Translations under genes and position numbers: made by a program
NCBI GenBank assembly: GCA_029204225.1
Contig: CM055113.1
Span: forward strand, 29,827,220 to 29,891,219
Origin: Diphasiastrum complanatum
Taxonomy: Eukaryota > Streptophyta > Lycopodiopsida > Lycopodiales > Lycopodiaceae
Length of the DNA stretch: 64,000 nt
Direction: 5' to 3'
Notes under the pieces: model-generated
What the model saw: the letters and a program-made list of their open reading frames with translations, nothing else
What the model was told of the DNA's origin: nothing
The model's database searches: none
In this document: piece after piece, positions 42,332-54,440 of the stretch
Layout of the letters: every line of letters starts with the position of its first letter
Position numbering within the stretch: position 1 is the stretch's first letter

Positions 42332-43132
42332 TGGATTTTATCTTTTCTCGCATTTTTGGAAAAATGTGAAAAAGCCGAAGGTGCTAAAAAATAGTTAAAC
42401 TTTTGAACTGTGAACAGGTTTGACTTCTCCAAAATAGTTGAACGGAAGAAGTCGAAGGTAATGTTGCAGTTTTTTGGAAAGTGCGAAAAATGCGAACTGC
42501 GACACTTAGTGTATTTTTTTGCAGAATATTCAAAAAATAAACGGTAAATCTGCAGACTTGTTCTAAATGCAAGTTTTGTGGAAATTGTTGAAGATGGCCA
42601 AGTCTTCAATGACTTCAAGTTATTGAACTTAACATCTGAGCTTGAAATTATGATAGGATTCATTACCCTTTGCTGGAGATCAGCCAGAAGCCCGTTGTAG
42701 ACGTTCTTCAATAATTGGCTATCTAAGTTATCATTCACCAAGGAGGCAACTATGGGCCTTAATTTCCAACAAAGCATATGGGAGTATGGCACATACAAAA
42801 GTATGGGGGCAATATTGCTGCCGACTGTGTTGGTATCATTGTATGATTATGTTTTCAAGCCGACAAATGCTTGTATTCTTGGTGAGCTAAAGAACCATAC
42901 AGGTAGAAGTTGCTTCTATTTTCTCTTATTTGGCCCACTTAGTTTATTCAAATGTGTACTTGATACAAGCTTGATTTTGATGAATGGTCTTTCTTTATGT
43001 ACTCGAGAGAGCCTTGATTCAGCACTAGTTATATTGTCATCTAAAATCCGAGTTTGTGGATTATAGCTTTGATAGTGTGCAATCTCACATGGATGTAGAT
43101 CTCTTTATGATCCTTAAATGCAAGTTTTAACA
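42332..43132 (+). mobile_element. Unassigned sequence ending in a probable Copia LTR
   Basis: The right end TTTTAACA is followed by TGCTATCAGAGCT (43133-43145), close to the initiator tRNA-Met primer site, so at least the last few hundred bases are probably a Copia LTR. Its left boundary is not visible. Frames 42752-43066 (+) and 42313-42798 (-) have no recognisable domain. No gag follows on the plus strand. Confidence 0.35.
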
Positions 43133-43589
43133 TGCTATCAGAGCTAGATCCATGCATGCTTGATAGTAGATCATTTCAATCAAAGTTTTTGAGAGAAAAA
43201 ATCAAGATTTGGAGGTCTTCTAGGATCTTGATTGGTAGCCTCTGACACTTCTACAATAGCTATCTTTGGGTGGTTTTTTTTGGACTATGTGAATCCTCAT
43301 AGGCTGTGTATCATCCATCCACTTGTATTTTGTGTAAAAGTCTTGTTTTTTATCCATAGAATCCCAATACGCAATTGCTAGAAAGCTATTTGAGCATAGA
43401 TTGTAATGCAAGTAACTCCAAGGACTTTTGTAGTGCCATTTGAGAGTTTGGATAGACAGTGGTTGTAGCTCTCATATGACTAGCCAAAGAGGATCGTTGA
43501 CTCATCTTGCATCTTACTCACCATTGATTGATCTGCTAATTTTATGGAAAAAGTGCCAGCATTCAATATGGATAAACCATATATCTCAA
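43133..43589. other. Primer site and leader-like sequence
   Basis: Begins with the near-consensus tRNA-Met primer site. The rest is AT-rich and non-coding. Homology to a minus-strand Ty3 relic starts at about 43590. Confidence 0.35.
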
Positions 43590-45600
43590 ATCATTTGGTG
43601 GATATGAGATTTTTACTCCTGATCCACCATCAATTACAGTAGCTTCTTCTTCAAACAACGTGCTTGTGGATAAGGGTGATGTTGTAGTATTTGCCCTCCC
43701 AAGTTGCTCCCATATTTAGGACATTTTTCAATTCTTCAAAAGTCACATAGTATATATGTGCATGAGGTATATCATGAGGTATATATGTTCATGAGGTATA
43801 TCATTGGCATATCTTCTTCCCCATATTGCAAAAATTTCATTGGCTTGAGGTGCAAGTCATCAGAATTCTCCTAAGAAAATATCCATTATGCTGGATAGAA
43901 TATTAGCCATCATCTATATCCAACTTAGTCATCTTCAATGTAACTGTGCATTCAAATTTGAACATTGTAGTATCTTTTTCTAAGGTTTTGGTTGCATTGG
44001 CACTTTTGTAGTAACTACAACAACTTCTTCCTTTTATGCCTCTTGAATCCATTTCTTGATATTTTGATATGTTTTCTTTTCTACTTTTGTGTTAGGATAT
44101 GCTTTTGATGTTGATGGAAAATTTTGCTAGATCAGACATAGATGGTGGTGTAGTTGGTGCTGCAATGTTTTCCTTCTATGCACGAGTAACAAGTATTATT
44201 GGAGTAGCTGGAGGATATGATCAATAGCAAAAGAAAGATCCATAAAATTCTCTTGATTTTGAATGGACAACCCTTGTAGGTGTGACCATTCCCCTCATTC
44301 ATGGTAGAATGGCATGAATTGGTCGTTTGCATCCTTATATTGATCTCCCCTCTTTTTGTATTTGAGCCACATATGTGACATAAGACTCATTTATCATTGG
44401 ATCAAAGTAAGGTTCTTTAGGAATCAGCCATTGTTTTGCTGATGGCAGGACTTCTGATTTCATAGTGGTTATATTTATTGGAGTACCTAGAGTATTCTAC
44501 ACTCCTGGTGTTGTTGTTATTGCTAACCATTGTTGCTGTGGAGCAAGTCCCAATCTCTGTGCAATATTTGGTGTGCCTTGATGGTACGCATATGAGGTTT
44601 AGTATTGGATTCTTCATTGGTTAGTCACTCTGAGATTAAATGGAAAAAACATTGTATCATGTTTAGGCACAAGTGGCAATATCTTATTTCCATGCTTTAA
44701 TGTAGGACACTCATTTGCCATATGATTTGGAGAGCATATGGGACACTATACATTATTACTCCAAGGGTATTGTTATTGTGTTGGTTCTGATTTTTATGTG
44801 GCTAGATTATGTGCCACCTTTAGCTTTGTGTGGTCATATGTTCCATTTGTTGTTGATGTTGTTTGTGTAGCTTTTCGATCTGTTTAATCAACATTTGCAT
44901 GGGATAAGTTATTGGTGGTTTATGTGGATGCAAATGAAATGGTAGCACCTTGTGTCAATGCATAGGGTGTTGGTTCTAGAATCATCATCTTCTTCCCATA
45001 TCACATCCTCCATGGCTTCATGGAGTGTGGTATAGTGCTCCCATAATTTGAGCTCCTTCCTAATACTTTTAGACAATCCAACAAGGGACCACATTATTAT
45101 AGCCTGGTCGGGAGTAACAATTGGTTGCATTCAAATTGAAGGTGTTTGATCCACTCAATACAATCTTTGAATCTTTCTCTTTCTTTCCATATTTATCTTG
45201 CTTATCAAGAAAAAAAATATTCCAAAAATTTATGGTATTTGAGTTTTGTAATCAAAATTGCTTTGACCACTTCCCAATCAACCTTTTCCTAAGCAACTTG
45301 ATTGAAGTACCAATCATGGGCAACTCCAATGAAAGCCATAGGAAATAGCTTGAGCTTATCTTTTGGGTTGTTATTCTGATCTATCTCACAAGCTCTTCCA
45401 TAGATTTTTAAGAATCAGATGAGATTTGAGAATCTGTCATGCTAGAGTATCTCCAACCTAGAGGTTTTTTCTTGACACCTATAGTGGTATAGTAAGTACC
45501 AATTGGTCCATTGGATCCATTTGTTCTCCATTGGGCCTTATTTTGGTGCTTCAAGGATTAGAATAGGCTTTTCTTCAATCACTATTCATCTTGACCTCAA
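43590..45600 (-). pseudogene. Ty3 gag-protease relic, same family as element 1
   Basis: Heavily broken, but the order is clear on the minus strand. A gag segment DKLKLFPMAFIGVAHDWYFN (about 45340) parallels KLKLFSMALTDVAQDWYYNQ of element 1. A further piece (44909-45130) reads AIIMWSLVGLSKSIRKELK and ends acidic. Knuckle-like Cys residues lie near 44700, and a protease loop EATVIDGGSGVKIS lies near 43620-43660. Stop codons are scattered throughout, so it is older than either Ty3 element at the window edges. It keeps the catalytic Asp that element 1 lost. Confidence 0.7.
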
Positions 45601-46001
45601 TTTCATTCACTATTTAATGGTTGGATCTTTAACATATCAGTGGATTTGACTTACATCTGAGTAGATCTTGTTAGAGATGGTTGATAAAGTTGTCTAGATG
45701 TTGTTTCTATCCTTTTAACATGCTCTGGGGATTTATTTATTTATTTTTTGAATTTTTTTTTTTCAAAAACTTTTACAATTTGGACTATGGGTAGATATGT
45801 ACATAATTTCTTATTGGTCCTCTATGCAAAAGTACTTGATGTGAAGGTTGGGCTAGTGATGGTCCTTTCTTTAGAAAAAAATGGATTTAAAAAGATAATC
45901 TTCTCCTAGGTGCTTACTGTGAAGATTTTCTGAATCACTAAGATCCAAAAACATCTATTGATCTTTGGTATGAAAGACAACCCAATTAGCACCATTGGCA
46001 A

Positions 46002-46580
46002 TGTAGAAAATCAACATCTACTTAATGAAAGAGATGCAAACTCAATAAAATATTGATGAAACATCAAACATATCATAACATGAAGAAGTTGTCCGTACAA
46101 AAATATTAAGTTATTGTATTTCAAACATGTGAACCCAATGAACTATAAATCAAAGCATTCTATACACAAGATTGCAAGATATCATTAATATAGTGCACCA
46201 ATGGATAGATGAACCCAAGAGAACTCATGTATAAGCATGAAATGAGATATGAGAGAGAATATCATCCTCTTCCCACATGTTTACATCTCTTTATAACAGG
46301 TCCATGCCTCATTAATGAGCTTGGTTTCCCTTCATAGAAACTTCTAGATCAAAAACCCTATTACAATATGAAAAAAATTCAATGTATCTAACATTCAAAT
46401 TTGAATGTGTCCAAACTCGACTTTAACCCTTTCTCTCACTTTCTAAAAGTAGTAATTTCAAATGTACTTAGGCTAAAAATAACCTCATAAAGTTTTTCTC
46501 TAAGTATGAAATGCATATTGGCCTAAATTGCCAAATAATCAACATAGACCAAAATATATCAAACTAGTGACAATTTCTCA
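46002..46580 (-). mobile_element. Candidate 3' LTR of minus-strand Copia
   Basis: On the minus strand a purine run GTGAAGAGAGAGTG (46581-46594) is followed by TGAGAAATTGTCACTAG, a typical polypurine-LTR junction directly after the end of Copia RNase H coding. The left end is tentatively the TGTAG at 46002. No second copy is available to confirm it. Confidence 0.45.
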
Positions 46581-47130
46581 CACTCTCTCTTCACCTAGTT
46601 TTAGCATAGACTTTGATAATAATCCAAGTGAAGTCCTATGCTTTGTAAACAAGTCTTTTCCAAGTGCTTTGGTTAAGATATCAGCTACACATTCCTTTGA
46701 AGACACATGTTGAAGCTCCACCTCATTTGCCATGACTTGTTCTCTCACAAAGTGATATGCCACCTCAATATGCTTGCTCCTAACATGAAAGATAAGATTG
46801 CCAACTCTTGGGCTGAAAGGTTGTTCCAAAAGATGATTGGGCTCTCTTAAAAATCCAGCAAGTTAAGATCCTTGATCGTCCTCTTGATCCATATCATCTC
46901 CTTTGTGCAATGAGTAACGGCTTTGTACTCGGCCTCACTAGATGACAATGAGATAGTGGCCTGTTTCTTCGACTCTCCATGATATAGCTCCATCAACTAT
47001 GAAAATACAATGTGCACTTGTGGATTTTCTATCCATTTGATCTCCATCAAAGTCTGAATCTGAAAAACCATACAAGTTAGGTGATGATCTTTTATACAAT
47101 ATGCCAAAATCTCGAGTTCCCATGACGTAT
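46581..47130 (-). pseudogene. Copia RNase H relic
   Basis: Two frames: GFSDSDFDGDQMDRKSTSAH and ISWR (46938-47123), then SKHIEVAYHFVREQVMANEV and KECVADILTKALGKDLF (46578-46829), the conserved end of plant Copia polyproteins. A frame change and missing STAEAEY-type segment lie between them. Confidence 0.82.
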
Positions 47131-48070
47131 CTCTAGCTTCCAATGCTCTTCACTAGGATCTTGCATAAATTGGATTAATCTACCAACACAATAGCTTAGA
47201 TCTGGTCTTGTAATGATTAGATATATAAGTGAGCCAACTAGATTTCTATAGAGAGTAATGTACTTGAAGGATCTTTCATTACCTCTTATAGTTAGCTTTA
47301 CATTTGACTCCATAGGTGTATCATAACACTTTGCATCTACCATATGAAATCTTCTTAGAATAGAATTAGCATACTTCTCTTGACAAATGAAAGTATATTG
47401 CGAAGATCTAATCACTTCTATTCCTAAAATGTAATGCAAATGACCAAGATCATGCGCCTCAAACTCCTTCTTGAGAGCACTCTTGATATCATCAACATCT
47501 TGATTGTTTCCACCACTCAAGATGATATCAACCACATAGATTAGCAAGATAGTAAGACATTTTCAGAAAATCTAAAATATAATGAATGATCATACTCACT
47601 CATAACAAAATTTTGAGAGAGTAAAAATGTGTTAAGCTTAGAATACCAACTCCTTGGTGCTTGCTTAAGACCATACAAACTCTTTTGTAGAAGTCAAACA
47701 TGATTTGGCTTTGTAGGTGAAATGTAGCTCCCGGGTTGCTCCATGTGCACTTCCTCCTCAAGATCACCATTCAAAAAAGCATTTGTAATGTCCATTTGCC
47801 ATAGATCCCATCCAAAAAGAGTAGCAAGAGAGATGATGACCCAAATACTTACCATCTTTGCCACGGGTGCAAAGGTATCATCATAGTCAATACCATGTCC
47901 TTGTGCATATCCCTTGGCCACCAACCTTGCCTTATGCTTACTGATAGATCCATCCTGGTTAGTATTAACTTTGGAGATCCATTTGCATCCAATAGCTTTC
48001 TTGTCCTTAGGTAACTTCACCAATCTGCATGTATTGTTCTCCGTAAGAGCTTGATACTCAAGATCCATTG
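47092..48070 (-). pseudogene. Copia reverse transcriptase relic, YVDD mutated
   Basis: The upstream frame (47694-48068) reads ENNTCRLVKLPKDKKAIGCK, WISKVN, HKARLVAKGYAQGHGIDYDD and TFAPVAKM, then DITNAFLNGDLEEEVHMEQP, the fingers/palm part of Copia RT. The downstream frame (47092-47547) starts IYVVDIILSGGN. The active-site box is normally YVDD, and here the first Asp is Val. It goes on HDLGHLHYILGIEV, DTPMESNV and SLIYLIITRPDLSY. About 150 bp between the frames is out of register. Confidence 0.88.
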
Positions 48071-48262
48071 CTTGGATCCACTCCTCTTTGTTCCTTGCTT
48101 CATCTACACATGTAGGTTCATCAAAAGAGGTTAGGAAATCATATTTTGTTCCAACAACTACTTGCTTACATTTATCATCATATGTGAGCCCTGAAGGTGT
48201 TTGTCTTTCCCTTGATGTTCTCCTTGGCTTTTGACTTGATGAAGGTCCTTCATCATCACCAT

Positions 48263-48640
48263 CTAAGTAGGATCCATGTCATCAACATCAAGATTGTTAG
48301 ATCCATTCACAACATCATTATTGGAAGACACCTTTGGAATGTTCTCGTCATAAAAAATGACATCTCTACCAATAATCATTTTATTAGTAGTAGGAATGTA
48401 AACCTTGTAGGCTCTACTCACCTCACTATTTCCAACAAATATACCTTTCCTTGAATATGGATCCTCCTTTGTCCTATCATCAAGAGTTGAATTGACATAG
48501 CAAGTGCATCCAAAAGTTCTAAGAAACTTGACACTCGGCCTCCTCTTGAATAGCATCTCAAAAGGTGTTCTTCTATCCAATATAGCACTCGACGACCTAT
48601 TGCATAGAAAGTTAGTACACAACAAAGCAAAGACATCTAC
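48263..48640 (-). pseudogene. Copia integrase C-terminal relic
   Basis: The frame reads CNRSSSAILDRRTPFEMLFK, KRRPSVKFLRTFGCTCYV, KGIFVGNSEVSRAYKVY and a tail of Asn/Asp: the GKG/target-binding end of Copia integrase, directly upstream (in element order) of the RT relic. The catalytic core and everything before it are missing; homology ends near 48640. Confidence 0.82.
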
Positions 48641-48736
48641 AATGTCTATCTCTGATAAGCTGGCGTCTTAGCGTCAATGTGAACTTGAGCGTATGAATAA
48701 TTAGCTTAATTAATCTGGTTTTTGCTATTTGTGCAG

Positions 48737-48991
48737 ATGAGTGTGCAAAAGATGGGCGTGGAGCCATTGTGCCGTCAGGAAAAAGATCGTGGCTGCTGTC
48801 ATTGTCAAGTTGGTTGCACAGTATAGAAGATGAGCCTGAGGAGGCTTGCTAAGTCAAACTTTTCCGATATGTCAGATAAGTATGGTTTCTTCGATAAGTC
48901 TTTCGAGGACGCTATGTTGGTGAATCCCGATATGTCACCCAACCTTTACTTACTCGTCTTCAGTAGTGGAGCTGCGCGACAATGTAATTAA
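48737..48991 (+). pseudogene. Exon-like fragment, unidentified
   Basis: TTTTTGCTATTTGTGCAG before 48737 is a good splice acceptor. The sequence after it stays open as (x)DECAKDGRGAIVPSGKRSW and SLSSWLHSIEDEPEEAC to a TAA at 48850. In another frame an ATG at 48830 opens 53 codons, MSLRRLAKSNFSDMSDKYGF and on to a stop at 48991. Base composition is less AT-rich than its surroundings. I recognise neither peptide. It may be the last exon of a host gene fragment carried by, or stranded next to, the Copia relic. Confidence 0.3.
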
Positions 48992-49060
48992 ATGTGCAAC
49001 ATTGTGAATGGAACTAGATTAACATGGGACTTTGGAGAGTAGAGGAGATAAATCCAACAA
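48975..49060 (+). repeat. Dispersed repeat, third copy
   Basis: GCGCGACAATGTAATTAAAT, then AACATTGTGAATGGAACTAG and ATTAACATGGGA match the repeats at 27391-27490 (same strand) and 8800-8895 (opposite strand). Probably an LTR fragment of an unresolved Copia family. Confidence 0.55.
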
Positions 49061-49520
49061 CAAGTGCTTGTTAGTGTGAAAGGGTGGAAGTCCCATTTTT
49101 TGTCCTTGTACAAAAGAGCTCCATTTTAAATTTTGAACTTGCTGCAGGCAGTGTAGTGTGAAATGGCCCTTAATCTTGGATTACAATATGGAAAATTGGT
49201 AGTCTTGAGACCTGTACTTGACTTAGGCTTGAGGCCTCACATTGTGAAATTATATGGATAATTTTTTGCCATTTTTATCAATTTCAAAATTTATTTAACG
49301 CTTTAATTTGTTTTTGGCATGACAACTTGGTGATGATGAGTATTTTGACATCTAGCCAAGGACAAAATCCATGGCCCACTATGCTTTTTAGATCAACCCA
49401 TGATCTAGGCAATTCCCATGATGCATTGAACCTAGTCATAGAAGTTTTTGTGCTTTAACTAAATTGCAACCCAAACTTTTTGAAATTGTGCTAGTTTACT
49501 AGAAGCACGAGATATAAAGT

Positions 49521-49725
49521 TGAAATGTCACCCAACGAATACGCTTTTCATCTTGAAAGGAAGTACCCTCAAATTAGAAGCTTGCTCAAATGTCACCCAA
49601 TGAATATACATTTCATCTTGAAAGGAACATCTTGAAAGGAAGTACCCTCAAATTCGAAGCGTGCTCAATGTGACCCAATGAATATAAGTACCCCCAAATT
49701 CAGAGCCTGCTCAAACCTCAAATGT
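49521..49725. repeat. Three tandem units of 65-79 bp
   Basis: AATGTCACCCAAYGAATA recurs at 49524, 49589 and, as AATGTGACCCAATGAATA, at 49668. Units carry CATCTTGAAAGGAAGTACCC and TCAAATT-GAAGC-TGCTCAA. The second unit has an internal duplication of CATCTTGAAAGGA. Confidence 0.8.
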
Positions 49726-50119
49726 GAGTACTATTTTGCCTTTCAAAAAATGGGTTTTAAACATAGAACCTTTAAAAAAAGAAATGTGCAATAATTTTAA
49801 GGGGATCTGGAGAACGTTGAATTTTCACTTTGTAATTGATTTATTCAACTTCTCAACTTCAAAAAGTAAACTATTCAACTGACCTTCATATGACACTCAA
49901 TAAATTTACTGGACTTTCTTTGAAACCCACAAAGACCCTTTTGAAGGGCAGTACACAACCTTGCAAACTTTCTTACGGGACTGAGCTGGCTGAGAACAGT
50001 ATATCTGCTGGATAGATGCATTGCACCTGGATGTCATTAGGGGTTTGGACAATTTTGTTTGTTGGATCTTGCTATTGCCTTGAAAAGTCTTTCTGTAGTT
50101 GCTATGTGGGTTTGGAACT

Positions 50120-50290
50120 TTGGGGGGGGAGGGTCAGGCTCGGTCCGCCCCGGAAGGTTGTACGCCCGAGGGCGGAGGGGGGAGGTCAGGCTCGGCCCGC
50201 CCCGCCCCGAAAGGCTGTGCGCCCGAGGGCAGAGGCCCGTCCACCATCTGGCGCACAACCTTCCTGGGCGGAAGGGCCGAGGAGCCTGAC
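50120..50290. repeat. GC-rich block
   Basis: Sharply GC-rich island in AT-rich DNA: GGTCAGGCTCGG occurs twice (about 50130 and 50184), CGCCCGAGGGC twice (about 50163 and 50220), plus repeated CCGCCCC. It can be read open in several frames, which is expected of GC-rich repeats and is not evidence of coding. Its origin is unknown. Confidence 0.6.
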
Positions 50291-50557
50291 CTTCCCTTGC
50301 GTGAAATCTATTTTCACATTTTTTTTCTTTGTTTTTTTTGAGGTAAATTTTTTTTACATGCTCCTTTTGGGCGGAAGGTGAGTGTAAAAAAAGTAAATTT
50401 TTTTACATGCACCTTTGGAAGTATGGAAGGTGCTTGTAAAGAAAATTGTTAAAAAGAAATTTGTGATTTTACTTTACGACGTGTGGAAGCATATAGAACC
50501 TCTCATTGCTGAGTGTTTCCCTCAGAGCGTTTACCACTTTATGAGTTGCTTGATTGC

Positions 50558-50785
50558 TGCCTTTTATTGGAACTGCTTCGTGGGTGAAGTGATTGCGTTG
50601 TTTTTTGTTGTATTTCAAATCTGAATTGAATCTTCCACTGCCTTCCATTGAAGCTGCTTCGTGGGTGAAGTGATTGCGTTGTTTTTTGTTGTATTTCAAC
50701 TCTGAATTGAATCTTCCACTGCCTTCCATTGAAGCTGCTTTGTGGCTGAAGTGATTGTGTTATTTGTCTTTATAATTCGCCTCTG
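50558..50785. repeat. Three 81-bp tandem units before the coiled-coil gene
   Basis: GTGGGTGAAGTGATTGCG at 50580 and 50661 and GTGGCTGAAGTGATTGTG at 50742 mark an exact 81-bp period. Units 1 and 2 are almost identical; the third is partial. The array ends about 160 bp before the start codon of the coiled-coil gene, so it sits in its promoter or leader. Confidence 0.9.
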
Positions 50786-50945
50786 CATTGAGTTTTTCTT
50801 TTGTTTCTTGAAGTCAAGTTCTTGCTACTTGGGTTTTCTGGTTCATCCAACTCTCTTTCCAGTGGATTTTTAGTATTCGCAGGGTTCCGAAATACAATTT
50901 TTGAGGCTTGCTTGTGAGAGTGTTTGAATAATCGGACAAGAAGTA

Positions 50946-51926
50946 ATGACATTATGGAGATCTATGATTGAGCAGCTGATGCCATTCACAAAGGAGACTA
51001 CAGAAATTTTTGCAAAGCCTCGCCTTTCTATTTCTGAAAACGGCTCATTGAAATCGATTTCTGATAGCTTGGATGATCTTTTGTTGCCTAAAGAGCTATA
51101 TTCATCTGAAGGAATTGTCACCCTTAATGCTCGTGAAGAAGAATATTCATCCGTGATCTCCGCAGCAGAAAGAGATCACGAGCATATCGCGAATTTGAAG
51201 TCAAAGATGCAAGCCATGTTGTGGGCGCTCCAGTCTAAAGATGATGCAATTGCTTTTTTGAACCAGAAGCTGCAACAAAGGCAGACAGAAGCGACCCTCT
51301 ATCAAGAGAAGACATCAGCATTGACATCCGAGAATCTTAATTTAAGGAAAGAGCTTGAAGCAAGCCACGCTAGACAAAAGGTGCTGGAGAAGAATCTGGA
51401 GCAACTGATGCGCAGGCAGAGCATCCTGGAGGATGCAGAAGAGAGGCTCTGCGCACAGCTTGCAGATCTGGAAGTTGAAACCTTGGAGCAAAGTCACGAA
51501 TACAAAGCTGAGCTGAGCAAGCTCACCTCTGAGCTTCAACAGAAGGAAGCTCTAATCACTTCACTTGCAGTTAAGATTGAAAGCACGCCTGCCATCCAAA
51601 AAGCATCTGTTAGCGTTGAGATTAATCCATCTTTGCAGCTCGCAAAGGCCAAATCGCAGCTGGAATCTCTTCATAGAAAACACTCAGAGACCTCAGCATC
51701 TCTTCATACTGCAGAAAGCGAGATCATAGAGCTAAAGAGAACCATAGATGCACTCAAAGCTGAAATGCTCAGATTAGATTCTGCAAAGCAAACCCAAGTC
51801 AATCTGTTACAGAAAGCTCAAAAGGAATTGGAGTCCCTGCGAAGAAGAAAGTATCCTATTCAAATTGAAGCTGCAGAAATGCTCTTCAACCTTAAGTCTG
51901 CAAGTCCATTGCTGGTGGGTGCTTGA
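50946..51926 (+). CDS. Coiled-coil protein of unknown function
   Basis: Intact 326-codon frame starting at the first ATG after an in-frame TGA at 50925. Residues 1-60 are mixed, with a Ser/Asp/Leu segment SISDSLDDLLLPKELYSSEG. From about 62 to 310 the protein is almost entirely charged helix with heptad-like Leu spacing (HIANLKSKMQAMLWALQSK, LTSENLNLRKELEASHARQK, QKAQKELESLRRRK), so a long coiled coil is very likely. A short break with Pro near 215-230 (ESTPAIQKAS...INPSLQ) divides it in two. No membrane segment, signal peptide or catalytic motif is seen. Codon use and freedom from stops contrast with the surrounding relics and suggest a live host gene. Structural, cytoskeletal or nuclear-envelope roles are possible, but I cannot assign a family. 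Confidence 0.75.
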   Translation: MTLWRSMIEQLMPFTKETTEIFAKPRLSISENGSLKSISDSLDDLLLPKELYSSEGIVTLNAREEEYSSVISAAERDHEHIANLKSKMQAMLWALQSKDDAIAFLNQKLQQRQTEATLYQEKTSALTSENLNLRKELEASHARQKVLEKNLEQLMRRQSILEDAEERLCAQLADLEVETLEQSHEYKAELSKLTSELQQKEALITSLAVKIESTPAIQKASVSVEINPSLQLAKAKSQLESLHRKHSETSASLHTAESEIIELKRTIDALKAEMLRLDSAKQTQVNLLQKAQKELESLRRRKYPIQIEAAEMLFNLKSASPLLVGA

Positions 51927-52767
<841 letters not shown>

Positions 52768-53631
52768 TAAAGGAATGCCAATATTTGAGCTAGAAGGTTT
52801 GAAGATGTATCAAAAGTTGCCTTTATGGTAGAACATCTATTACTTTATGCAAATGCTTTACTTCACAAGTTTGCGATGGCTCGTCTCTTCTAAAAGACAC
52901 ATGGGGAAGAAACCAAGCATCTAATGTGGTTGCGTTGGAGCCAGTTAGAAAGGCACTAGCATTCCTTTTTTAAAACAAAAGTTGTAGAGCTGGTAGTCCT
53001 ATAACAAATTCTATATGAGAAATTGATCTAGGCCAAGTTGGTAGACATAATTGGAGTCAAAGCAGAATGTCCCAAATCGATATCCGGTGTAGTAGGTTAC
53101 CTATCGATTCATGATTAAGGTGACCAAGTCTATAATCCAAATCAATCCTTTATTAACAGATGCTGCACTGCTTAAAGCACAATCAGTTACAAAGTTACAT
53201 TGATTAAGCCTATAGAGATATCCTTGTCTCTTTCGGAGTGCAGGAATCCTCTTTAGCTTTTATCAAGAATCCAATAGGAATCTACCTAAAACTCTACCTT
53301 ATGTCCTAAGTCTGTAATTCGACTGATCAACAACAGATTGTTGTCAGGTTCGGGACATACAATACATTTGGTATGAGCTTCGGTAATCCATTCTAAAAAT
53401 TTAGTCTTACAGTACCTTCACCTTCAATTTTGTGTGAGCTGTTGTCTCCAAGGTGAATGAATGTCTTTGTATTGTAGGCTGAATAGTGGATGAACCATTC
53501 TTGATGGAGGGGGAAGCAAAAGTCCTATACCCTGCCTCACAATTGTAGTTCTGCTCTCTAAAACATAACCTAACAACCCAAATAGCAAGAGGAGGTGTTT
53601 TTCATAAACTGGAAGTTTACTTCTCTATGTA
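52768..53631. other. Intergenic, nothing recognised
   Basis: No gene, element boundary or repeat seen on either strand. Confidence 0.4.
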
Positions 53632-53830
53632 CGGAGGCATCAGAAAGGCCAGGGCAGCATCAGACAGATTGAAAATCTATTGAGTGGGGAGATTTTTACA
53701 ATATTTCCTAGTTGTTGTGAAAAGCATCGTCCCGGAGGCATCAGAAAGGCCAGGGCAACATCAGACAGATTGAAAATCTATTGAGTGGGGGATATTTTTT
53801 TTTACAATACTTCCTAGTTGTTGTGAAAAG
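53632..53830. repeat. 101-bp tandem duplication
   Basis: CGGAGGCATCAGAAAGGCCA starts at 53632 and again at 53733. Both copies continue with CATCAGACAGATTGAAAATC, TATTGAGTGGGG, a T-rich run and TCCTAGTTGTTGTGAAAAG. Copies are nearly identical except for the length of the T run, so the event is recent. Confidence 0.9.
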
Positions 53831-54090
53831 AGCCACTTGTGTGAGAGGTTTGCCAAGAAATCTCTCATTTGTTTGTTTGGAGTACCGCAAATCACACTAG
53901 ACAATGTGTAGTATTGCCATTCAGAGTTAGGAGGCTTCATACTTTTCACATTACTGATCTCTATCTTTTGAACGATCACACATTTTGAAATCTTTGCAAA
54001 GAGGAGGCGGCGTAGCCACCGTGTCGAAGTGGAGAATCTAGAATATTCTCTCTGAAAGTTCTTATATTCCCTCTACTTTTTATCTTTTCT

Positions 54091-54345
54091 GTACCAATAT
54101 TGGATCGACGCGCCAGAGGTAAGAAAAATCCTGAGCAGTCGTACATCCGCCCGTCGTACAGATATAGCATATTCGTACCAATATCGGATCCACGCGTCAC
54201 AGGTAAAAAAAATACTGAGTAGTCGTACATCCGTGCATCGTACCAATATTGCATACCCATATCAGTATCGGATCCGCGCACCCGAGCTAAAGAGAATCCC
54301 GAGCAGTCGTGCACCTGCGCGTCATACTGATATCAGGTGTACAAC
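54091..54345. repeat. Three 84-bp tandem units upstream of Copia gag
   Basis: Units begin GTACCAATATTGGATC (54091), GTACCAATATCGGATCC (54175) and CATATCAGTATCGGATCC (about 54257). Each continues with CGCGYC, GAG-TAA, AA-AATCCTGAGCAGTCGTRC and ends CGTCGTAC or similar. They lie 100-350 bp before the gag start at 54441, so probably within the Copia LTR or leader. Confidence 0.8.
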
Positions 54346-54440
54346 CAAATATATACAGTTTTGTGGTGTGATAAAATTTGGAGACAGGTTGTGTGCTTAG
54401 ATTGAGCCATTTTTTGTGATCCGGACTCATCTATCCAATA

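Larger units (their letters stand above)
49061..50945. other. Intergenic region with tandem repeats and a GC-rich block
   Basis: No protein gene supported. Contents in order: three tandem units at 49521-49725; a GC-rich block at 50120-50290 with repeated CGCCCGAGGGC and GGTCAGGCTCGG; two ACATGCnCCTTT-type repeats at 50356-50415; three 81-bp tandem units at 50558-50785, leading into the coiled-coil gene. Confidence 0.5.

Noticed and set aside
50120-50290. Overlapping Gly/Arg/Pro-rich proteins in all frames.
   Set aside because: GC-rich repeats in AT-rich DNA avoid stop codons by composition. There is no domain or start context.
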